Shown here: piece after piece, positions 58,699 to 64,000 of the stretch
Layout: every line of letters starts with the position of its first letter
Numbering within the stretch: position 1 is the stretch's first letter
Source of the DNA: Kineococcus xinjiangensis
GTDB taxonomy: Bacteria; Actinomycetota; Actinomycetes; Actinomycetales; Kineococcaceae
Reading direction: 5' to 3'
DNA length: 64,000 nt
NCBI RefSeq assembly: GCF_002934625.1
Contig: NZ_PTJD01000007.1
Location: 205,198 to 269,197 of the forward strand
Translations under genes and position numbers: made by a program
Notes under the pieces: model-generated
Database searches by the model: none
Seen by the model: only the letters and a program-made list of their open reading frames with translations
Told to the model about the DNA's origin: nothing

Positions 58699-60420
58699 GT
58701 GAGCGCCAGAGGTGTGCCGGGCCCGGGGTCGGGTGCTGGGGACAGCAGTGGAGCCCCGGACGAGCGGATGTTCCGTTCGCTGGTGGAGCACTCTCCGGAC
58801 CTGATGTGCGTCTTCGACGCCGAAGGCCGGCTGCGCTACGCCTGCCCCGGCGCGACCCGGTTGCTCGGCTCGCTGGCGGAGGAAGCAGAGCCGACGCGGC
58901 TTCGGGCCCATCCTGATGACGAGCCCAAGGCGGTGCAGCTGTGGCGACAGGTGCTGCGAGCCGGGCCCGGGGAAGGAACGTGCGAGCAGCTGCGGGTGCT
59001 CACCGCCGGCGCAGAGGTGAGCTGGCTGCAGGTGCAGGCCTACAACCATCTCAACACCGCCGGGGTGGGCGCGGTCCTCTTCTACGCCCACGACGTCAGC
59101 GAGGAGGAGCGGGTCCGCCAGCAGCTGGCCACCGACGCGATGCACGACGCGCTGACCGGCCTGCCGAACCGGCGCTGGTTCACCGAAGCCCTCGATCACG
59201 CTCTGGGACGTACCGCACGCAGTGGCAGGGCGGTGGGGCTGCTGCTGATCGACGTGGACCACTTCAAGGACCTCAACGACGCCCACGGTCACCCGGCAGG
59301 CGATGAGCTGCTGATCGCACTGGCGCAACGGATGAGCCGCTGCGTGCGCCCGGCCGACACCGTCTGCCGCCTGGGTGGAGACGAGTTCGTCGTCCTGGTC
59401 GAGGATCTCCACCACGACGCCGACGTCATCGCCCTGGCCCAGCGCCTCAGCGCCGGCGTCAGCGGCCTCTACCACCTGGCCAACGGGATGGACGGCGAGG
59501 TGGAGGCAGCGGTGACCCTGTCGGTGGGGGTGGCAGCGGTGACCAGTGGCGGCGCCGACGCGCTGCTGGCCGCCGCGGACAGCGCTCTCTACGAGGCCAA
59601 GCGGCGCGGCCGCAACCGGGTGGAGGCCTACGACCCCGCCCTGCGCCGCCACGTGCTGCACCGCCTCAGCATGGAGCGGCAACTGCGCCAGGCCCTGAGC
59701 GCAGACGAGCTGGTGCTGCACTTCCAGCCGATCTTCCGTGCCCGCGATGAGGTGATCACCGGGGCGGAGGCGCTGCTGCGCTGGCAGCATCCCGAGCGCG
59801 GCCTGCTGCCGCCGGCGGCGTTCCTCCCCCTCGCCCAGGACGCCGGCCTGATGCCCGAGGTCTGCGACTGGGTGCTGCACCACGCCACCGCCCAGGCCGG
59901 TGCCTGGGCGCAGGTCCTGCCCGAGCCGCTGCGGGTCTTCATCAACCTGGACCGCCACCAGCTCACCGACGCCCACCTGCCCGTACTGCTGGCCGCGATC
60001 GCCGCGGAAGAACATGCCGACGCGGACTCCATCACCCTGGAGCTCAGTGAGCGCCTGCTCAGCGAGGACCTCCTGCAGGTCCGCGGCCTGCTGCGGCGGA
60101 TCCGCGACCTCGGCATGGGCATCGCCCTGGACGACTTCGGTGCCGGCAACACCGCCCTCACCTGGCTGCAACAACTGCCCCTGGACCTGCTCAAGCTGGA
60201 CCGCCGCTTCACCCTCGACCTGGACCAGCCCGCCAGCCGCTCCATCGTGCGAGCCGTGCTGAACCTGGCACCCGAGCTGGGCATCGACACCCTCGCCGAG
60301 GGCGTGGAGACCGCGCAGCAGTCCAGCGCCCTGACCTGGCTGGGCTGTGACTACCTCCAGGGCTTCCACCTGGCCCGGCCTCAGACCGCCGACCAGCTCA
60401 CCACCCTGCTCACCACCTGA
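58699..60420 (+). CDS. PAS-GGDEF-EAL cyclic di-GMP signalling protein
   Basis: A 573-residue cytoplasmic protein. A PAS domain (about 20-130, FRSLVEHSPDLMCVFDAEGR) is followed by a diguanylate cyclase domain (about 140-305) with an intact LGGDEFVVLVED and then an EAL phosphodiesterase domain (about 320-565) with EALLRWQHP, DDFGAGNTALTWL and LKLDRRF. Both catalytic sites look complete, so it could make and break c-di-GMP according to the PAS signal. No membrane segment is present. It is followed 96 bases later by an RsbW-like ATPase gene. Confidence 0.93.
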   Translation: MSARGVPGPGSGAGDSSGAPDERMFRSLVEHSPDLMCVFDAEGRLRYACPGATRLLGSLAEEAEPTRLRAHPDDEPKAVQLWRQVLRAGPGEGTCEQLRVLTAGAEVSWLQVQAYNHLNTAGVGAVLFYAHDVSEEERVRQQLATDAMHDALTGLPNRRWFTEALDHALGRTARSGRAVGLLLIDVDHFKDLNDAHGHPAGDELLIALAQRMSRCVRPADTVCRLGGDEFVVLVEDLHHDADVIALAQRLSAGVSGLYHLANGMDGEVEAAVTLSVGVAAVTSGGADALLAAADSALYEAKRRGRNRVEAYDPALRRHVLHRLSMERQLRQALSADELVLHFQPIFRARDEVITGAEALLRWQHPERGLLPPAAFLPLAQDAGLMPEVCDWVLHHATAQAGAWAQVLPEPLRVFINLDRHQLTDAHLPVLLAAIAAEEHADADSITLELSERLLSEDLLQVRGLLRRIRDLGMGIALDDFGAGNTALTWLQQLPLDLLKLDRRFTLDLDQPASRSIVRAVLNLAPELGIDTLAEGVETAQQSSALTWLGCDYLQGFHLARPQTADQLTTLLTT

Positions 60421-60516
60421 ACCGCCCAGAGGTGATCACCGGCATCCCCGGCGTGCCGAGGAGCGTGCAGCTCGCTCGAGCCGAGCGAAACGGGCCCTTC
60501 GTGTCACCAGCGAAGG

Positions 60517-61560
60517 GTGAGCGAGGACGCCGAGCTGCACACCGTGCGCCTGCTCGGGTTGCCGCTGGGTATCCGGGCGCTGTTCATGCAGCACCTGGAC
60601 GGTCTGGTACGGGAGCTAGCCCTGATCCAGATCGGGGAGCAAGCCCACCCCGACAGGTCCCTGCCGCCGCGGCTGCTGGAGGTCGCCGCGGAGTTGCGGG
60701 GCACCTACGCCCCCTTCCAGCTCGCCGCGGCGGCGGGGGAGGAGTACTACGACGTCACCTACACGGTGCCCGTGCGGGTGGGGCCCTTCGCGCAACAGCT
60801 GCTGGAGGTGCTGGAGGAGGCCGATGACTTCTGCCACCGCGAGCAGCACCTGCTCACCCTGCCCGCCTCCGAAGAGGTGGTGGCCTACCGTCGCTGGGTG
60901 CTGGGGCAGTTCCAGCGGCAGCTGGCCGGGCACCCGCCCCGGCCCTGGCGACGGGCGCCCTGCCACCCATCGCAGCGTCTCCTGCAGGCAGCGGACCCCG
61001 TTCTCCCGACGACACCACCTCCAGCCGCCGGTCAGGTCGCTGAGCGAGCGGGGGTGCAGGCCGCCGACGATGGCCCCAGCTCCCGGCCGGAGTCTGCCGC
61101 TGAGGTGGTGGAGCAGCCACTGGTCATGGAGTCGGTGGCCAGCAACGTCGCCACCGCCCGCCGCTACGTCCGCCGGGTCCTCACCCGGCTGGATGCTGGG
61201 GCGCTGGAGGAATCCGCGGAACTGGGCGTCTCGGAGCTGATCACCAACGCGATGCTGCAGGCCGGCACTTCCTTCACCGTCGCGGTGCGTAGGACGTCGT
61301 CGGGACGCGTGCGCATCGACGTCACCGACTTCTCAGCCACTCCTGTGCAGCCTCGCCACTTCGGCGTCGAGGCGACCACCGGGCGCGGTCTGCAGCTGGT
61401 GGCCTCCCTCTCCGGCGCGTGGGGCATCGACGAGCTGCCGACCAGCCCCGCCACCGGGCTCAGCACGGGCAAGACGGTGTGGTTCGAGCCGAGTGATGCG
61501 GACACCGTCATCGACGTGAGTGAGCAGGACTGGGCCCTGGACCTGGAAGAACTGCGATAG
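60517..61560 (+). CDS. Protein with C-terminal RsbW-like ATPase domain
   Basis: A 347-residue protein. The first 130 residues form a helical or mixed domain of unknown family (LLGLPLGIRALFMQHLDGLV, PFAQQLLEVLEEADDFCHREQH). A Pro/Arg-rich linker follows (about 135-185), and then an HATPase_c_2 domain like that of anti-sigma factor kinases (about 200-320), with the N-box ELGVSELITNAMLQAG and G-box TTGRGLQLVASLSGAWG. It may phosphorylate an anti-sigma antagonist, but no STAS or sigma partner lies nearby. Placement just after the c-di-GMP gene suggests a link between them. Confidence 0.75.
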   Translation: MSEDAELHTVRLLGLPLGIRALFMQHLDGLVRELALIQIGEQAHPDRSLPPRLLEVAAELRGTYAPFQLAAAAGEEYYDVTYTVPVRVGPFAQQLLEVLEEADDFCHREQHLLTLPASEEVVAYRRWVLGQFQRQLAGHPPRPWRRAPCHPSQRLLQAADPVLPTTPPPAAGQVAERAGVQAADDGPSSRPESAAEVVEQPLVMESVASNVATARRYVRRVLTRLDAGALEESAELGVSELITNAMLQAGTSFTVAVRRTSSGRVRIDVTDFSATPVQPRHFGVEATTGRGLQLVASLSGAWGIDELPTSPATGLSTGKTVWFEPSDADTVIDVSEQDWALDLEELR

Positions 61561-62065
61561 ACGGGGCATCCCCATCCTGCGAGTCGTTCACGGCCGGTCC
61601 TCCTGAGTCGCTGGCGCGACACGTCAGGTGGACGATGACCGGAACTTGGGGTCGAAACCGTCGAGGCCACACCCTGCGTCGATGTCGATCACCGCGCTGG
61701 GCCGCTGTGCCCGCACGACGTTGCCGCTGATCGCTCACTGAGACTGGGACATCCTCCTCGAGAAGCGACAACGCGATGTCCGTTCTCAGTCATCTTGTCC
61801 CAGCCCGAGGCCGTGACCTGCGGTGGGACAAGTCGCGTGAGACAGCCGGGGCCTGATTCGTCTCATCCGACCTGTCCTCGTCGAAGATCACCACGACCTT
61901 GGCGGCGGCAGGAGTGGCAGTCGGGTGGGGGAGTGACGCCTACGCCGACGTGCCCGGAAGGTGGGGCGACTGTGGAGTCATTTCCACATGGGTAAGGACA
62001 TCACCGGTTCGGGCGACGATCCCGACCATGACGCGGCGCTGCATCTGGTGGTCCAGAATTCGATC
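61561..62065. other. Gap with short inverted TGGGACA motifs
   Basis: No gene is supported in these 505 bases. CTTGTCCCA (61794-61802) and TGGGACAAG (61824-61832) form a 9-bp inverted pair, and a further TGGGACAT begins at 61745. They could be relics of insertion-sequence ends or operator sites. Base composition is a little lower in GC than in most of the window. Confidence 0.4.
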
Positions 62066-62590
62066 ATGACCGACGACGTCTCGCCGTCCGAAGACGTGTT
62101 GATCCGACGCTTCGAGACCGCCGACGCCGGCGACACCTGGCGCGTGTTCCACGCAGCCGTGCACGGCACGGCCAGCCGCGACTACACGCCCGAGCAGATC
62201 CAGGCATGGGCACCTCCCACCGTTGATGAAGCCGCGTGGCAGCGACGCCGCTCGGCGTCGCACACCTACCTCGCCTGCCTGGGCGGAGCGGTCGTGGGCT
62301 TCAGCGACTTCACCGACGAGGGCCTGCTGGACATGCTGTTCGTCCACCCTGACGCCGGCGGCCGCGGGGTGGCTCGCGCGCTGGTCACCCACGTCCTGCA
62401 CGAGGCCGCCGCCGCCGGGCACCACCGCCTGCACGTGCACGCCAGCCTGACCGCCCGGCCCGCGTTCGAGCGCTTCGGGTTCACCGTCGACGTCACCCGC
62501 CTCGCCGAGATTCGCGGACAGAAGCTCCGGAACTTCGACATGAGCATCGACTTGAAGCAGATCGACAGCGGTGAGCTCGGCCTCGCTTGA
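62066..62590 (+). CDS. GNAT-family N-acetyltransferase
   Basis: A 174-residue acetyltransferase. The core strands (TYLACLGGAVVGFSDFTD, LLDMLFVHPDAGGRGVARALV) include the acetyl-CoA pyrophosphate loop GGRGVA, and a C-terminal FERFGFTVDV follows. It would acetylate an amine of a small molecule or protein; the substrate is unknown. ATG at 62066 gives the usual start, but no clear ribosome site precedes it; in-frame ATGs lie upstream. Confidence 0.88.
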   Translation: MTDDVSPSEDVLIRRFETADAGDTWRVFHAAVHGTASRDYTPEQIQAWAPPTVDEAAWQRRRSASHTYLACLGGAVVGFSDFTDEGLLDMLFVHPDAGGRGVARALVTHVLHEAAAAGHHRLHVHASLTARPAFERFGFTVDVTRLAEIRGQKLRNFDMSIDLKQIDSGELGLA

Positions 62591-62759
62591 GTGGCAAGCC
62601 ACCTGGGAAGACGCGCGGGCCGTGCCCTCGTGGCCAGCTGCCCTTCGGCGCCGTGCGGGTGATCAGGGGAGGGCCCTGGTCCCCGGTTCCCGGGTGTCTC
62701 AAGTGGCGGTGACCGGCCCTGCGCTGAACCGGGGCGGGAGCGCCGGAGGCGTTACGTCC

Positions 62760-63182
62760 TCAGGCGCCGTCCACTTCGTGGCCAGCACCGTTGGGGATGT
62801 CTTGGGCGATCTCCCAGACGGTGCCGGCGGGGTCGGTGAAGGCGGCGGTGCGCTTGCCCCAGGGACGGTCGACGGGCCCGTTGAGCAGGGCCACTCCCCG
62901 CTCGCGCAGGTCCGCGCATGTGGCGTCGACGTCCTCGACGAACAAGCTCAGCATCATCTGTGCGCTGGCCCCGATGGGGGCAGCGTCGGCGGGTGCGATG
63001 ACTTCGGCAGCGGCGTCGACCGCGAGCACGTTGAGCATGGTCCCTGCCAGGCCGAAGACGGAGGAGTCCTCATCGTCGAAGAGCATCTGCAGGCCCAGGA
63101 CGTCACGGTAGAAGCCGGTGACGCTGCCGAGGTCTTCGACGAACAGGGTGAGGGCTGCGAGCCCGTTGCGGGTGGCGTCCAT
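62760..63182 (-). CDS. VOC-family (glyoxalase-like) protein
   Basis: A 140-residue protein with two beta-alpha-beta-beta-beta units of the vicinal-oxygen-chelate fold (ALTLFVEDLGSVTGFYRDVLGLQ at the start; FVEDVDATCADLRERGVALL in the second half; FTDPAGTVWEIAQ at the end). It may bind a metal and act on a small molecule, or bind a drug. It lies 18 bases after the DinB-like gene on the same strand, so the two probably form an operon. Confidence 0.88.
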   Translation of the reverse strand: MDATRNGLAALTLFVEDLGSVTGFYRDVLGLQMLFDDEDSSVFGLAGTMLNVLAVDAAAEVIAPADAAPIGASAQMMLSLFVEDVDATCADLRERGVALLNGPVDRPWGKRTAAFTDPAGTVWEIAQDIPNGAGHEVDGA

Positions 63183-63200
63183 GGTGCTGCTGGTCTCCGT

Positions 63201-63707
63201 TCAGGCGAGGACGAGGTGCTGGTGGCCGTCGAGGAGTTCACGGGCGGCGTCGAGGTGGCCGGCGTGGCAGGCCGTCTCCGTCAGCACGTGCAAGACGGTC
63301 GTGCGCAAGTCGCGTTCGGGTAGGTCAGGGAAGACCTCGCTCGGCCACCACGCGGGAGCGGCGTCCAAGGCGGTGGCGGTGATGATGGCGTCCGAGCGCT
63401 CCGCCTCGGCGCGGTAGGCGCTCAGGACGGCCTCAGCCGGGGTGCCCGCATCGACCTCCCACGCCTGATCGCCGTCGGCGAGATCGATGTCCTCGCCGGC
63501 GACCACGGCTCGCAACCAGAAGCGCTCCACATCCAATGTGAGGTGCTGCACGAGTCCCAGGCAGCTCCATCCTGAGGGCAGGATCGGGCGGCGCAGTGCC
63601 TCGTCGGGCAGCCCGTCAAGGACGGACAGCACGTGAGCGCGCTGAATGCGGAGCGCATCCAGCAGTGCTTGCCGTTCCGACGTGAACGGGTCCAGGTCTG
63701 GGCTCAT
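63201..63707 (-). CDS. DinB/DUF664-family protein
   Basis: A 168-residue four-helix-bundle protein of the DinB superfamily (DUF664 branch). Metal-site histidines are likely in LVQHLTLDVERFW and ETACHAGHLDAARELLDG, which matches the family's spaced His pattern. In actinobacteria such proteins include thiol transferases that use mycothiol. The ATG at 63707 is followed by an acidic start. It pairs with the VOC gene. Confidence 0.87.
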   Translation of the reverse strand: MSPDLDPFTSERQALLDALRIQRAHVLSVLDGLPDEALRRPILPSGWSCLGLVQHLTLDVERFWLRAVVAGEDIDLADGDQAWEVDAGTPAEAVLSAYRAEAERSDAIITATALDAAPAWWPSEVFPDLPERDLRTTVLHVLTETACHAGHLDAARELLDGHQHLVLA

Positions 63708-63908
63708 GCCTTCGATCCTCCCGTGCCGGACCTCAAAGGCTCGGCGATGACGTCACCCGTCGCCCGTGTCGAGCACAGCGACGATGCTCTCTCCTGCCCG
63801 GTGGTCAGGATCGTCCTGCAGTCGGTGAATCTGGATCGTTGGGTCTGCTGCATGATCCGGTGACACCGACGCTGGCTTGCCCGAGAGGCAGCCTGGGAGG
63901 ATGTTGCT
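63708..63908. mobile_element. Left part of an IS3-family insertion sequence, boundary unknown
   Basis: Non-coding sequence between the DinB-like gene and the transposase start. It should contain the left end of the insertion sequence. GC content drops here. No target duplication can be checked because the other end lies outside the window. Confidence 0.4.
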
Positions 63909-64000
63909 GTGCCCAAGCCTTACCCCCGCGAGTTCCGCGATGACGTCGTGCGGGTCGCTCGCAACCGTGATCCGGACGTGACGCTGGAGCAGGTCGCCGC
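63909..64000 (+). CDS. IS3-type transposase OrfA, 5' part only
   Basis: The first 30 codons, VPKPYPREFRDDVVRVARNRDPDVTLEQVA in part, are the N-terminus of the helix-turn-helix OrfA of IS3-family insertion sequences. The gene runs off the right edge. The element's left inverted repeat must lie between about 63800 and 63900, but I cannot fix it because the right end is missing. Confidence 0.75.
   Translation, partial: MPKPYPREFRDDVVRVARNRDPDVTLEQVA

Noticed and set aside
58463..58702. Small frame with GKSTGG read as a P-loop near the zeta-like remnant
   Set aside because: The Gly-Lys-Ser-Thr lies after, not before, the VVDSD-like segment. It lacks the preceding hydrophobic strand and Gly-x-x-Gly pattern of a Walker A motif.
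1..64000. tRNA, rRNA and CRISPR arrays
   Set aside because: I looked for cloverleaf-like signatures such as GGTTCGAATCC, for rRNA-like conserved stretches and for regularly spaced repeats, and saw none. A dedicated search tool would be needed to exclude them fully.

Overview
The window is very GC-rich (roughly three quarters G+C by eye) and uses GTG starts freely. It carries a bacterial proteasome, a Pup tag ending in Gln and the Pup ligase, together with RbpA and an F420-type LLM oxidoreductase. This places it in the Actinomycetota. The gene content would fit the Kineosporiales (for example Kineococcus), but that is inference. No rRNA or tRNA gene and no CRISPR array was seen.

Left third (1-24 kb). 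This is a Pup-proteasome and housekeeping region. The pup gene is followed not by prcB but by an 8.9-kb carbohydrate module: a GH3 glycosidase, a Gfo/Idh/MocA oxidoreductase, a ThuA-like protein, two ABC permeases and a Tat-type lipoprotein binding protein, all on the minus strand, with a divergent LacI regulator. Two identical 12-bp operator-like palindromes flank the divergent promoters. After lacI come prcB-prcA, pafA, two FKBP-type isomerases, a DUF3866-type protein, pafB-pafC, a small zinc-ribbon protein, tatA-tatC, a diacylglycerol-kinase-like gene, a HelY/Mtr4-like helicase and a 5'-3' exonuclease-like gene.

Middle (24-44 kb). These are mostly single genes or pairs: a lipoprotein, a YtcJ-like amidohydrolase, a 0.5-kb gap with two long inverted repeats and a good promoter (candidate small RNA), lnt-fxsA, rbpA, an MFS transporter with a glycerophosphodiesterase, a coiled-coil VanY-type peptidase, an RlmG-like methyltransferase, a GlxA-type regulator beside a DJ-1/PfpI protein, tam with a DUF4037-like gene, a decayed ORF, an SGNH hydrolase, an atypical Nramp-like transporter and an LLM oxidoreductase.

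Right third (44-64 kb). This part is more accessory. It holds a tyrosine recombinase whose nucleophilic tyrosine position is Cys, a LysR regulator with a divergent unknown gene, an S4 protein, a Val/Pro/Ala-repeat protein, a Spo0M-like protein, a metzincin-like secreted protease, a cation transporter, a frameshifted capA, a YihY gene overlapping a tandem PAP2 protein, an LGFP-repeat protein, an alpha/beta hydrolase, a small protein followed in frame by a decayed zeta-toxin-like sequence, a PAS-GGDEF-EAL protein, an RsbW-like ATPase, a GNAT, VOC and DinB trio, and the start of an IS3-type transposase at the right edge.

Two sequence-wide patterns stand out. First, many genes begin with a TANNNT box exactly 6-7 bases before the ATG or GTG, the layout expected of leaderless transcripts. 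Second, most convergent or operon-final ends carry perfect GC hairpins of 9-18 bp without a T-tract.
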